Assembly: GCF_003014695.1 (NCBI RefSeq) | Contig: NZ_PYAS01000020.1 | Location: 23,669 to 87,668 of the forward strand | Direction: 5' to 3' | From: Dyadobacter jiangsuensis | GTDB taxonomy: Bacteria; Bacteroidota; Bacteroidia; Cytophagales; Spirosomataceae | DNA length: 64,000 nt | Part shown: positions 1 through 8,082 of the stretch, piece after piece | Numbering within the stretch: the first letter of the stretch is position 1 | Layout: every line of letters begins with the position of its first letter | The notes under the pieces: model-generated | Seen by the model: only the letters and a program-made list of their open reading frames with translations | Database searches by the model: none | What the model was told of the DNA's origin: nothing | Program-made: the position numbers and the translations under genes

Positions 1-493
1 GCGCAAGCCGTTCATTGGTGATCGTGAAAAGTGAGCCAAGGGCCGACGACACCACGCCCAGCGTGATACCGATACGATACCGCGAGTCGAAACTGAAAAT
101 CAAAGCAATACCCAGCAATGTGAGCAAGCTCAGCAGCAACTCGGAAAGCACGAAACGCCGACGGTTGATCAACGGAGAAAAAATGGCCGTAAAAAAGCCG
201 ACCAGCGAGAAACATACCACCCCTACCGAAATATTGGAATACTTAATGCTTCCGTAAAAGAAAATCCAGTGCAACCCGAGCAACAGCCCGGTCAGCGATG
301 TACGGCTAAAATCGCGGAAAGATATGCGTTCGAGCCTTTGGGTGGCTGCCAGGATCAACAGCATCAGAATGCCCGCGAGCCAAATGCGGTACCACGACAG
401 TAGTCCTTCGTTGACCGTAATGAGTTTTCCGAAAATACCGGTAAAACCGGCCAGAATAATGGAGATATGGAGCTTGATGAAAGCTTGTTTCAT
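1..493 (-). CDS. EamA/DMT-family transporter, partial (cut by window start)
   Basis: An open frame of 164 codons runs from ATG at 493 off the left edge with no stop. The translation starts MKQAFIKLHISIILAGFTG and shows alternating hydrophobic helices: a first helix with Gly-rich FTGIFGKL, a helix around residues 38-50, a third with WIFFYGSIKYSNIS, then a fourth and fifth. The SIKYSNIS...V segment and overall pattern are typical of the first EamA repeat of drug/metabolite exporters in the inner membrane. Substrate cannot be told. The C-terminal half lies outside the window. It diverges from the barrel gene at 915. Confidence 0.8.
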   Translation of the reverse strand, partial: MKQAFIKLHISIILAGFTGIFGKLITVNEGLLSWYRIWLAGILMLLILAATQRLERISFRDFSRTSLTGLLLGLHWIFFYGSIKYSNISVGVVCFSLVGFFTAIFSPLINRRRFVLSELLLSLLTLLGIALIFSFDSRYRIGITLGVVSSALGSLFTITNERLA

Positions 494-852
494 TGGAATA
501 TCTGTTCAAAAAGGTATTGAAAATGAATATCGGGCGCAGTGAGTACAGCGCAAACCGGTTAAGCACAACCCTGCGAAAGGGCTAAGGCTCAACAACCTTC
601 GTGAACAATGGTAACAGGGAATAACACTACCGCCTCCCAAGAAAACGGGAAGTACCAAAATAGATTCCGGTCATTAAGCCATTCAGGCTACCGGAGGAGG
701 CGAAATGCAGAAAAGAAGTCTGTTCTCGGACATAAGATTGGTAATTGTCTCGCAAAAGTAGGGTTATTTGCCCGGAAGAGCAACGGTACATCTCTTTTTC
801 AATTTTTCCGGACGAAATCATTGTACAATATTTTCATTTTTTTGACTTTATT
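494..852. other. Intergenic region between divergent genes
   Basis: No convincing gene was found in this stretch. It separates the EamA transporter and the outer-membrane barrel. A minus-strand TACTTTTG box (plus-strand CAAAAGTA at 753-760) resembles the Bacteroidetes -7 element. It would give the transporter mRNA a leader of roughly 250 nt; no matching -33 box is clear. Confidence 0.4.
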
Positions 853-860
853 TACCTTTG
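853..860 (+). promoter_or_regulatory. Bacteroidetes-type -7 box for the barrel gene
   Basis: TACCTTTG matches the TAnnTTTG consensus and lies about 55 nt before the ATG at 915. The -33 region is T-rich but has no exact TTTG at ideal spacing. Confidence 0.5.
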
Positions 861-914
861 CAGCAATCAATTTAAAACAATCTCAACACAACAGGAACAT
901 TCCCCGAAAACAGA

Positions 915-2030
915 ATGAAAAAACTTTTACAACTCTCAGCCGCATTGGTAATTACCCTTTGCGCTACTCAACGTTCATTTTCCCAGGGTTGTGTCGCCAT
1001 TCGCGGCACCGGTAACGCGTGCATGATCGCGCACGCCGACAGCAGCAACCACAGCCAATGGGTTGTGAGCGCGAGCGGGCGCTATTTCAAATCATTCCGC
1101 CATTTTTCCGGACCCAACGAGAACAAGGAACGGCTCGTCCAGCACACCGAGGTGATCAACCACACGGCATCCCTCGATATCAACATCATGCGCGTTCTGA
1201 ACGACCGCTGGTCGTTGATGGTCGATCTCCCGATCATTTCAAATGCGCGCTCTTCGCTCTATGAACACGGGCTGGTGAACGGCTCCAACAAGTACAACGA
1301 ACGCCACAGTATGCATTCGTTCGGTATCGGCGACTTGCGTATCGCTGCCTACCGGTGGCTTTTGGATCCCAAAAAGAGTTATCGGGGTAATATTCAGCTG
1401 GGCTTGGGCATTAAGCTGCCTACCGGCGATTACAACTACCAGGATTACTGGTACAATGTAGGCCCGAACGGCGCGAAGGAGCTTCGCACCGTCGACCAAT
1501 CCATTCAATTGGGGGATGGTGGAACGGGTGTGACCGTGGAGCTGAATACGTTTTATAATATCTTCCACAACTTCGGCGTATACGGCAACTTCTTTTACCT
1601 CGTGAACCCTCGCGAGCAGAATGGCGTACGCACCTACCGCGAAACGCTTTCACCGCGCCTCGCCAACGAAGCCATAATGAGCGTTCCCGATCAATATATG
1701 GCGCGCGGCGGTTTCAGCTATTCACTCAATCCGTTTTTGAAGGGCTGGGCCGTGTCTGCGGGCGCCCGTCTGGAAGGTATTCCTGTGCATGACCTCGTCG
1801 GAGGCAGCGGCGATTTCCGTCGCCCGGGGTACGTGTGGAGTGTAGAGCCCGGCATCACCTATTCGGGTGAGAAATTCAGCTTCTTCGCTACGGTTCCGGT
1901 TGCATTCGTTAGAAACCGCACCCAAAGCGTAACGGACAAAGAATATTCAGACAAAACCGGTGTCTTCACGCGCGGCGACGCTGCATTTGCAGATTATTCC
2001 ATCAATGCAGGTGTATCCTTCAAGTTTTAG
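915..2030 (+). CDS. Outer-membrane beta-barrel protein (phenol-degradation MetA-like)
   Basis: 371 residues with a signal peptide (MKKLLQLSAALVITLC... cleaved near SFSQ) followed by alternating beta-strand sequence ending in SINAGVSFKF, the terminal Phe typical of outer-membrane barrels. The body (NDRWSLMVDLPIIS, GDLRIAAYRWLL, LGLGIKLPTGDY) resembles the Phenol_MetA_deg/transporter family of Bacteroidetes barrels with unknown cargo. Near the mature N terminus sits a Cys pair (GCVAIRGTGNACM). It is followed by a shared terminator and a convergent DJ-1 gene. The SCO-family gene nearby suggests, but does not prove, a metal or respiratory context. Confidence 0.75.
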   Translation: MKKLLQLSAALVITLCATQRSFSQGCVAIRGTGNACMIAHADSSNHSQWVVSASGRYFKSFRHFSGPNENKERLVQHTEVINHTASLDINIMRVLNDRWSLMVDLPIISNARSSLYEHGLVNGSNKYNERHSMHSFGIGDLRIAAYRWLLDPKKSYRGNIQLGLGIKLPTGDYNYQDYWYNVGPNGAKELRTVDQSIQLGDGGTGVTVELNTFYNIFHNFGVYGNFFYLVNPREQNGVRTYRETLSPRLANEAIMSVPDQYMARGGFSYSLNPFLKGWAVSAGARLEGIPVHDLVGGSGDFRRPGYVWSVEPGITYSGEKFSFFATVPVAFVRNRTQSVTDKEYSDKTGVFTRGDAAFADYSINAGVSFKF

Positions 2031-2050
2031 TTCAAATTAATACATTACAA

Positions 2051-2085
2051 AAAATGCCGGACCTGCGTAGCAAGTCCGGCATTTT
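2051..2085. terminator. Bidirectional hairpin terminator
   Basis: AAAATGCCGGAC (2051-2062) pairs with GTCCGGCATTTT (2074-2085); flanking A and T runs allow use from both the barrel gene (+) and the DJ-1 gene (-), which converge here. Confidence 0.8.
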
Positions 2086-2101
2086 TGCTTCAAAACCTTC
2101 A

Positions 2102-2683
2102 TTAAATACCGCTGATCTGCACGCCGAGCAGTTTGTAAAACTCTCTCAAAATGGCGGGGTGACCGGGCCAGGCAGGTGAAGTAACCAGGTTACCATCCAC
2201 AACAGCCTGATCAGCCGGGATGTTCTTCCAGGTTCCGCCAGCCAGCTCAATGTCGGGGCCCACGGCTACATAGGCTGTCAGTGTACGGCCTTGCAGCACT
2301 TTTGCGGCGGTAAGTATCTGGATCCCGTGGCAAATGGCAGCCACAGGTTTGTTAGCATCAAAGAAATGGCGGGTAATTTCCAGCACGCGCTTGTTGAGGC
2401 GTGTGTACTCGGGCGCGCGACCGCCTGCGATGTAAAGCCCATCATAATCAGCCGGATTGATACCGTCGAAATCGGCGGTAATCGCAAAACGGTGGCCCGG
2501 CGTTTCCTTATAAGTCTGGTCACCCACAAAGTCATGCACGGCCGTAGGCACGGTGTCACCCTTTTGGCGATCGGGAGCGAGGGTATCCACTTCAAATCCG
2601 ACAGAAAGCAAGGCCTGGTAAGGCACCATAGCCTCGTAATCTTCTACATAATCCCCTGCCAGCAACAGAATTTTCTTCGACAT
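2102..2683 (-). CDS. DJ-1/PfpI family protein
   Basis: 193 residues covering one complete DJ-1/PfpI domain (Rossmann-like glutamine-amidotransferase fold). The nucleophile-elbow Cys118 is seen in AAICHGIQ with His119 next to it; the acidic partner is expected in DYVEDYEAM near residues 14-17, and GGRAPEY (88-93) is the typical loop. Family members act as cysteine-dependent deglycases/hydrolases or stress chaperones in the cytoplasm; the exact activity cannot be read from sequence. It is on the same strand as the SCO gene upstream but a strong hairpin separates them, so it is probably a separate unit. Confidence 0.9.
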   Translation of the reverse strand: MSKKILLLAGDYVEDYEAMVPYQALLSVGFEVDTLAPDRQKGDTVPTAVHDFVGDQTYKETPGHRFAITADFDGINPADYDGLYIAGGRAPEYTRLNKRVLEITRHFFDANKPVAAICHGIQILTAAKVLQGRTLTAYVAVGPDIELAGGTWKNIPADQAVVDGNLVTSPAWPGHPAILREFYKLLGVQISGI

Positions 2684-2735
2684 AATGGTTTAAGGTTAGT
2701 GATTAAAGAAGTTGTACTGCGCTTAAAGCTACATG

Positions 2736-2771
2736 AAAATCGGCCTCCTGGTTCCTCCGGAGGCCGATTTT
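2736..2771 (-). terminator. Hairpin terminator after the SCO gene
   Basis: AAAATCGGCCTCC (2736-2748) pairs with GGAGGCCGATTTT (2759-2771), a 13-bp perfect stem directly after the SCO stop codon at 2773. Confidence 0.8.
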
Positions 2772-2772
2772 C

Positions 2773-3414
2773 CTATTCATATTCTTTGAGCAGCGTCCGG
2801 ATATCCCGGATGAGCTCGTAGGTACCTTCGTCAGTCGTCCCGTCGTACATCCCGCGGATGTGACGGTCTTTATCCAGCAGCACAAAATGGCCGCTGTGCA
2901 GGAACCCTCCCGGCGATTTGGCGTCTTCGGCGGCCGTAATCAGGTAATGCCGCTGACCAATATTGTAGATTTTTTCACGGTCACCGGTAACAAACTGCCA
3001 GGTTGCATTGCTTACGCCCAGGTCGTTGGCGTAGGTTTTCAGCACCGCGGGCGTGTCGTGCTCCGGATCGATGGTATGCGAAAGAATGCGGACGGTCGGG
3101 TTATCCTTTACCTCGTCGTACACTTTGAGCATATTCTTTTTCATCACCGGGCAGATCGTCGGGCAAGTCGTGAAGAAGAAGTCGGCGACGTAGATTTTGT
3201 CTTTGAAATCCTGTTCAGAAACGGCTTTGTTATCCTGATTAATGAATGAAAACGCCGGAATCGACGGATAATCCGTTTCCTCGGTGGTTTTACCTTCCAC
3301 AGTTTTAATAACAGTATGTGGTTCTCCCAGATAGGGCAGTTTGCGGTCTTCGCAGGCAGTCAGCACAGCCGCCGCCAGCAAACCGACGATGAATCTTCGG
3401 GTATGCACGCGCAT
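2773..3414 (-). CDS. SCO1/SenC family copper chaperone lipoprotein
   Basis: 213 residues. The N terminus is a lipoprotein signal with the lipidated Cys at 21 (LTAC), so the protein is membrane-anchored outside the cytoplasm. A thioredoxin fold follows with the copper-binding Cys84 and Cys88 (TTCPTICP) and the third ligand His in FLHSGHFVLL (His176). SCO proteins deliver copper to, or reduce, the CuA site of cytochrome c oxidase, or act as thiol-disulfide reductases. A small membrane protein with its own CxxxC-like motif lies just upstream on the same strand and is likely co-transcribed. Confidence 0.92.
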   Translation of the reverse strand: MRVHTRRFIVGLLAAAVLTACEDRKLPYLGEPHTVIKTVEGKTTEETDYPSIPAFSFINQDNKAVSEQDFKDKIYVADFFFTTCPTICPVMKKNMLKVYDEVKDNPTVRILSHTIDPEHDTPAVLKTYANDLGVSNATWQFVTGDREKIYNIGQRHYLITAAEDAKSPGGFLHSGHFVLLDKDRHIRGMYDGTTDEGTYELIRDIRTLLKEYE

Positions 3415-3495
3415 GGTAAGTTTTTGGAAATAAAGAAATGGAAATGGTGGGCGGCAGTCTGGACCGCGCCTTTGGAAAACTAAGAAAGTGGCACT

Positions 3496-3888
3496 TTAAG
3501 CCAGTGGGGGATGAAAAATGTCCGCAGTTACCGTGCGGGAAAGGAATGGAGAAATATAGTCAAATGTTACCATCACCCATCCTTCGAAATGCTCGGGAGA
3601 TTTGAAAATGAATGGCCTGCCGGTGTCCATAGCCTGGAATAGCAGATTAGCCATGAACGACTGTTCTGCCCGGCGCTCATCTTGCTTTTTCGCGTCGACA
3701 ATCTTTTCGGCCAGGTAGCATTTACCTTCGCAGACCACAATCGGATTGTCGCGGTTGACGCAAAGATTTGCGATGATATATTCCTTCCGCAGTTCATAAT
3801 CCAGGTACACCAACGGAATAACCCACGCTTTGACCAGCATCAGAAGCGTGAAACCCAGGGTGATCCATTGTTTACCGGCAGCTTTCAA
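3496..3888 (-). CDS. Hypothetical membrane-anchored protein with CEGKC motif
   Basis: 130 residues from a TTG start at 3888; no ATG lies in frame nearby upstream, and the next Met is at about residue 17 inside the membrane helix. One N-terminal hydrophobic segment (WITLGFTLLMLVKAWVIPLV) is followed by a short extracytoplasmic domain holding CEGKCYL and an earlier Cys (ANLCVN). The gene sits 81 bp upstream of the SCO gene on the same strand. Proteins of this look often neighbour SCO genes in Bacteroidetes, so a role in copper or oxidase maturation is an inference. I do not recognise a named domain. Confidence 0.7.
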   Translation of the reverse strand: MKAAGKQWITLGFTLLMLVKAWVIPLVYLDYELRKEYIIANLCVNRDNPIVVCEGKCYLAEKIVDAKKQDERRAEQSFMANLLFQAMDTGRPFIFKSPEHFEGWVMVTFDYISPFLSRTVTADIFHPPLA

Positions 3889-4018
3889 GAAATGAATGGC
3901 AGATTTAGAATATGATAAATGCCCGCAAAGCTAATGCCACAGCCCGAGATAACCTACCGCCTCTTGCTCCTCCCCTTTCTCCATCCTCCTTTCTCCTCAA
4001 AAAAAAGTTTACTTTTAT

Positions 4019-4050
4019 TTTGTACCAATTAGTAAAGTATTATACCTTTG
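4019..4050 (+). promoter_or_regulatory. Promoter and operator of the TetR gene
   Basis: TTTG (4019-4022), 20 nt, TACCTTTG (4043-4050) is a textbook Bacteroidetes promoter. The spacer holds TGTACCAATTAGTAAA (4021-4036), an imperfect version of the dyad found before the OsmC gene, so the repressor probably autoregulates. Because the -7 box covers 4043-4050, translation must begin downstream, at ATG 4072. Confidence 0.75.
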
Positions 4051-4071
4051 TCCTATCAAACAAAGCAGACA

Positions 4072-4656
4072 ATGGCAGGCAGACCTAAAATATATGACGA
4101 AACAGCGATCCTGGACAAGGCGGTGGAAGTCTTTTGGGAGAAAGGATATGCCAACGCGACTGCCGACGACCTGCTCCATGCCATGGGAATCGGAAAAGGC
4201 AGTTTTTATTTCGCATTCAAGGGTGGCAAGGAAGAACTGTTCCGGAAATCTATGGAACGGGTCGTAGAACTGAACTTCAAAGCCATCCGTGACGCGCTCA
4301 CAACTTGCGCGGACCCGGTGCAGTTCATCAAAGATTTCTTCCTGTCACTTACCGGCAACGAGTCTCCGGTTGGTAACAAGGGTTGCTATTTCGGTAATGC
4401 ATTGATCCAGGTATCGGCCGACGATGCAGGCCTCAAAATGATTGCTGCGAAATACCTCCACTTGCTCGAAGAAATATTCACAGAGGCCGTTCAAAAAGGT
4501 AAAGACCTCGGGCTGCTCCAAACTCAAGAGCCCGCGGCCGCACTTGGAACATATCTGGTGAACCTTTGGAATGGCATCAATGTGACACGCAGAATGGAAC
4601 CCGATCAGCGCAAGCTTGCTGACCTGGTCCGTATGAACCTGAAAATCTTAGATTAA
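4072..4656 (+). CDS. TetR/AcrR family transcriptional regulator
   Basis: 194 residues from ATG 4072 (AATGGCAGGC context); an upstream TTG at 4048 in frame is inside the promoter and is rejected. The N-terminal helix-turn-helix is clear: ILDKAVEVFWEKGYANATADDLLHAM..GKGSFYFAF. The rest is the alpha-helical ligand/dimer domain. The gene is followed 75 bp later by an OsmC gene with a better copy of the same dyad, so the regulator most likely represses itself and OsmC and responds to oxidant or an organic electrophile. The inducer is inferred from the target, not seen. Confidence 0.9.
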   Translation: MAGRPKIYDETAILDKAVEVFWEKGYANATADDLLHAMGIGKGSFYFAFKGGKEELFRKSMERVVELNFKAIRDALTTCADPVQFIKDFFLSLTGNESPVGNKGCYFGNALIQVSADDAGLKMIAAKYLHLLEEIFTEAVQKGKDLGLLQTQEPAAALGTYLVNLWNGINVTRRMEPDQRKLADLVRMNLKILD

Positions 4657-4672
4657 TTTTTTTACCCAATTT

Positions 4673-4688
4673 TGTACCAAATAGTACA
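4673..4688. promoter_or_regulatory. TetR operator upstream of the OsmC gene
   Basis: TGTACCAAATAGTACA is a dyad with perfect 5-bp arms (TGTAC/GTACA). It matches TGTACCAATTAGTAAA at 4021-4036 in the TetR promoter at 13 of 16 positions. Confidence 0.65.
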
Positions 4689-4731
4689 GTTTATTTTCAA
4701 ACCATTTTTCAATTTTAAATTCAAAAAGATC

Positions 4732-5142
4732 ATGAAACGCAAAGCAACAGCCGTATGGAATGGTGATATCAAAACAGGCGCCGGACATATCACAACAGGC
4801 AGCACCGTACTCAACAAAACGCAATATTCATTCAACAGCCGCTTCGCAGACGGTATCGGCACCAACCCGGAGGAGCTTCTTGCCGCCGCTCACGCGGGAT
4901 GTTTCACCATGAAGCTCGACCTTGACCTCACCCAGGCCGGTTACACGGTCGAATCCCTGGAAACCCAATCGGTTGTTACGCTGGATAACGGCAAAATCAC
5001 CAAATCGGAGCTCACCCTCCAAGCCAAAGTACCCGGCATTTCTGAGGAAGACTTCCAGGCTATCGCCAAGGGTGCCGAAGAAACCTGTCCGGTGAGCCAG
5101 GCATTCAGCTTCGAAATCGTATTGAGTGCCACCCTGCTTTAA
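4732..5142 (+). CDS. OsmC family peroxiredoxin
   Basis: 136 residues from ATG 4732; an upstream in-frame start at 4672 overlaps the operator and is not used. The family's two redox cysteines are present: Cys57 in AAHAGCFTM and Cys119 in EETCPVS, with the typical TNPEELLAAAHAGC signature. OsmC/Ohr proteins are cytoplasmic dimers reducing organic hydroperoxides with lipoyl or other dithiol partners. The gene forms a regulatory pair with the TetR gene just upstream and ends at a strong terminator. Confidence 0.93.
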   Translation: MKRKATAVWNGDIKTGAGHITTGSTVLNKTQYSFNSRFADGIGTNPEELLAAAHAGCFTMKLDLDLTQAGYTVESLETQSVVTLDNGKITKSELTLQAKVPGISEEDFQAIAKGAEETCPVSQAFSFEIVLSATLL

Positions 5143-5157
5143 GCAGATCAGTCATTG

Positions 5158-5202
5158 AATAGCGGTTGTCAACTGATTTTTAGACAGTTGACAACCGCTA
5201 TT
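5158..5202 (+). terminator. Rho-independent terminator after OsmC
   Basis: AATAGCGGTTGTCAACTG (5158-5175) pairs perfectly with CAGTTGACAACCGCTATT (5185-5202), 18 bp, followed by TTTTATTATT. Confidence 0.9.
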
Positions 5203-5284
5203 TTTTATTATTCAGCAGGCTATCATCCGTCTCACATAGCAATAAATACTACAAAAAACGTCAAAAATTGAGGGGTTAAATCGC

Positions 5285-5315
5285 TTTGTGATCATAGCTT
5301 AGCACTTTACTTTTG
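5285..5315 (+). promoter_or_regulatory. Promoter of the small Gly-rich ORF
   Basis: TTTG (5285-5288), 19 nt, TACTTTTG (5308-5315): both elements match the Bacteroidetes consensus exactly at good spacing, about 45 nt before ATG 5361. Confidence 0.75.
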
Positions 5316-5360
5316 TAACAGGTACTAGCTAAATTGTTAACCACATTAAACACACTACCT

Positions 5361-5573
5361 ATGCAATCCTCCATCACAACAACTAAAAAGCATTGCAGCG
5401 GAGATCAATGGAGCTCCCTGGTCCCTTCTCTTATTTCTGCTTCCATGGGCGGTGCCGTGATTGGCGGCAGCATTGCCAACATTTCCGGCGCATTGGCAGG
5501 CGGGGCGTTCAGGGTTTTCATCGCCCTTTGCTCCGAGTACAAAAACAGTAAAGCGTCCTTCACCAAGAACTGA
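5361..5573 (+). CDS. Small hypothetical protein with Gly-rich hydrophobic segment
   Basis: 70 residues from ATG 5361; a TTG at 5334 in frame is a weaker alternative. The N terminus is polar (MQSSITTTKKHCSGDQW). The middle (SLISASMGGAVIGGSIANIS) and following GALAGGAF form a Gly/Ala-rich hydrophobic stretch with GxxxG-type spacing, and the tail is Lys/Ser-rich. This looks like a small membrane or bacteriocin-like peptide, but no family is recognised. It has its own near-consensus promoter. In the next frame, about 45 further codons (from about 5572 to 5721, LAPRTIFVLAGLRSI...) are also hydrophobic, so a single frameshift in a longer membrane protein is possible. Confidence 0.5.
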   Translation: MQSSITTTKKHCSGDQWSSLVPSLISASMGGAVIGGSIANISGALAGGAFRVFIALCSEYKNSKASFTKN

Positions 5574-5738
5574 TTTCGACTTGGTTGATATGCTGAACTC
5601 AGTTATCAGGGATGCTCTCGCTCCCAGGACCATCTTTGTATTGGCCGGTTTGAGAAGCATTATTCTGCGATTCGGAATACTACCCATTCGAACCAATAAA
5701 ATCCGGTTTTTTGTTGCATAAGGACAAATGCAGCAAAC

Positions 5739-6239
5739 ATGAGCAGCTTCTTTAAAAGAATGGCATCGCCGACAGGCACACTTACGCTGATCGCAAGCGA
5801 GAAAGGATTGAGGGCGGTGCTTTGGAACTACGATCCGCGAAAATCAAGCATTGACTGCGGCGTAGAAGATCAGGACCACCCGGTACTCGTCGAAGCGGAA
5901 AAGCAGCTAAACGAGTATTTTGCCAAAAAGCGCAAAACCTTCTCTCTCGAACTAGACTTCGTAGGCAGCGATTTTCAAGTACAGGTCTGGGAAGCCTTGC
6001 TGACAATTCCTTTTGGCGAAACGAGAACCTACGGAGATATCGCACGGCAGATAGGCAATCCCGATTCGGTAAGAGCCGTGGGCGGTGCGGCCAATAAGAA
6101 TCCCATTCCCATTATAGCGCCCTGTCACCGCGTCGTGGGTGCCAACGGCAAACTCGTCGGGTTTGGCGGCGGGCTTGAAAACAAAGCGCTATTGCTTGAA
6201 CTGGAAGCACCGTATCGTCAAACCAGCCTGTTTGATTAA
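5739..6239 (+). CDS. ogt: Methylated-DNA--protein-cysteine S-methyltransferase
   Basis: 166 residues. The acceptor cysteine Cys129 lies in the signature PCHRVVG (IIAPCHRV), preceded by the helix-turn-helix and Arg finger region (GDIARQIGNPDSVRAVGGA) that binds DNA and flips the base. The N-terminal domain is the short RNase H-like domain seen in Ogt. The protein repairs O6-alkylguanine by irreversible transfer of the alkyl group to Cys129. The C-terminal extension after the catalytic domain is short (QTSLFD). It stands alone on this strand between the small ORF and an ABC-F gene. Confidence 0.96.
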   Translation: MSSFFKRMASPTGTLTLIASEKGLRAVLWNYDPRKSSIDCGVEDQDHPVLVEAEKQLNEYFAKKRKTFSLELDFVGSDFQVQVWEALLTIPFGETRTYGDIARQIGNPDSVRAVGGAANKNPIPIIAPCHRVVGANGKLVGFGGGLENKALLLELEAPYRQTSLFD

Positions 6240-6293
6240 GGAAAGCAATATAGTAACCGATAGTTAACCTATTATACTTTCGGAATTTGTTCT

Positions 6294-6301
6294 TACCTTT
6301 G
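6294..6301 (+). promoter_or_regulatory. -7 box of the ABC-F gene
   Basis: TACCTTTG matches the Bacteroidetes -7 consensus about 115 nt before ATG 6416. No clear -33 TTTG at ideal distance. Confidence 0.45.
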
Positions 6302-6415
6302 CATTATTATTCACCAACCGGAAACACCAGGTGTAGGAAATCATTTCTTTCTGAAAAATAAATGCACGCGGCCGTGATGGCGGCTGCTATTATCCATTCT
6401 CAAAAGAAATTTGCT

Positions 6416-8005
6416 ATGCTTTTTTTGCAAGGTGTTACCTATGCACACCCGAACCGGGATGTGCTGTTTTCTGATATAAATCTTACTGTCAATAAACAGG
6501 ATAAAATCGCGCTCATAGGCAACAACGGCGCGGGAAAATCTACTTTGCTGGGCATTCTGGCGGGAAGGTTAAAGCCCACGTCCGGAACGGCAGGGGCCGA
6601 TTCGAAACCCTATTTCGTTCCCCAGCTATTTGGCCAATATAATGCGCTGACAGTTGCAGAAGCGCTGGGCATTCACGACAAGTTACTGGCACTCCGCGAA
6701 ATCCTGGAAGGGCATTTGACGGACATGAACCTCGAATTGCTCGACGACGACTGGGGTATTGAAGAGCGCTGCCAGGAGGCTTTTGCTCATTGGCAACTTG
6801 AGGGAATAACCCTTTCCCAACCCATATCCGAGCTAAGCGGCGGGCAAAAAACAAAGGTTTTCCTCGCAGGAATCATGATTCACGAGCCCGATATTGTGCT
6901 GCTCGATGAGCCCAGCAACCACCTCGATGCCCCTGGCCGGGCTCTTTTATACAACTATATTCGCTTAACGGGCAATACGCTGGTCGTAGTGAGCCACGAC
7001 AGAACGCTCCTGAACTTGCTCGATACAGTTTGCGAACTCAGCAAACGCGGCGTTACCATGTATGGCGGCAACTATGATTTCTACGCTGAGCAAAAGGCGA
7101 TCGAGCAAGAAGTCCTAAGCCTTGACGTAAAAGCGAAAGAAAAAGCGCTTCGCAAGGCCAAAGAAGTCGAAAGGGAGTCGATGGAGCGGCAGCAGAAGCT
7201 GGACGCACGGGGAAAAAAGAAGCAGGAGAAAGCAGGGCTGCCTACGATCGTTCAGAATGCATTCCGCAACAGCGCAGAACGAAGCACAGCCCGCATGAAG
7301 GGCATTCACGCCGAAAAAGTGAGTGGAATCGCTCAGGAGCTCAGCCATCTGCGCAGCGAACTGCCCGCACTCGATAAAATGAAGGTCGATTTTGACAATT
7401 CTTCCCTGCATAAAGGTAAAATCCTGGTCAAGGCAGAGCAAGTTAACTTCACCTACGGCGATCAGCCACTCTGGCCCGGTAACCTCGATTTCCAGATCAC
7501 CAGCGGCGAGCGCATTGCCATTAAGGGTGCTAACGGATCCGGCAAAACGACATTGATACGGATGATCTTGGGCGAACTTCAACCCCTATCGGGCACCACT
7601 GACCGCGCGGATTTCAAATCGGTTTACATTGATCAGGACTACTCATTGATCAACAATACACTGACCGTCTACGAGCAGGCCCAGCAATTCAATTCGGGTG
7701 CATTGCAGGAGCACGACATCAAGATCCGTCTCAATCGCTTTTTGTTTACGCGGGAATACTGGGATAAGCCGTGCGCCAGCCTCAGCGGTGGTGAAAAAAT
7801 GCGGCTCATGCTCTGTTCGCTGGCCGTCGCCACGCAGGCACCGGACTTAATCATCCTCGACGAACCGACCAACAATCTCGACATCCAGAACGTCGGGATA
7901 CTCACCGCGGCGATCAACGAGTACCGCGGGACACTGCTCGTAGTGTCGCACGACGCGCACTTTCTACGCGAGATTGAGGCAGAAAGGGAGCTCATTTTGT
8001 CCTAG
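6416..8005 (+). CDS. ABC-F family ATP-binding protein
   Basis: 529 residues from ATG 6416, where the conserved start MLFLQGVTYAHP begins; an in-frame upstream ATG at 6362 adds an atypical 18-residue extension. Two ATPase domains are visible: Walker A GNNGAGKST, signature LSGGQKTKV and Walker B IVLLDEPSNHLD in the first; GANGSGKTT, LSGGEKMRL and LIILDEPTNNLD in the second. The interdomain linker is long, charged and Lys/Glu-rich. No membrane segment exists, so this is a soluble ABC-F protein acting at the ribosome rather than a transporter. Whether it is housekeeping or antibiotic-protective cannot be told. Confidence 0.93.
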   Translation: MLFLQGVTYAHPNRDVLFSDINLTVNKQDKIALIGNNGAGKSTLLGILAGRLKPTSGTAGADSKPYFVPQLFGQYNALTVAEALGIHDKLLALREILEGHLTDMNLELLDDDWGIEERCQEAFAHWQLEGITLSQPISELSGGQKTKVFLAGIMIHEPDIVLLDEPSNHLDAPGRALLYNYIRLTGNTLVVVSHDRTLLNLLDTVCELSKRGVTMYGGNYDFYAEQKAIEQEVLSLDVKAKEKALRKAKEVERESMERQQKLDARGKKKQEKAGLPTIVQNAFRNSAERSTARMKGIHAEKVSGIAQELSHLRSELPALDKMKVDFDNSSLHKGKILVKAEQVNFTYGDQPLWPGNLDFQITSGERIAIKGANGSGKTTLIRMILGELQPLSGTTDRADFKSVYIDQDYSLINNTLTVYEQAQQFNSGALQEHDIKIRLNRFLFTREYWDKPCASLSGGEKMRLMLCSLAVATQAPDLIILDEPTNNLDIQNVGILTAAINEYRGTLLVVSHDAHFLREIEAERELILS

Positions 8006-8034
8006 ATAATTCGGGCTAATAATGCCGTTGAAAT

Positions 8035-8082
8035 ACCGGAGAATGCAGGCGACTATCTAAGAGTAGGCCCTCATTCTCCGGT
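8035..8082. repeat. Inverted repeat between convergent genes
   Basis: ACCGGAGAATG (8035-8045) pairs with CATTCTCCGGT (8072-8082) across a 26-nt loop, without a clear T tract. It may end transcription of the ABC-F or MuiA-like gene; it overlaps the original 3' end of the latter. Confidence 0.35.
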
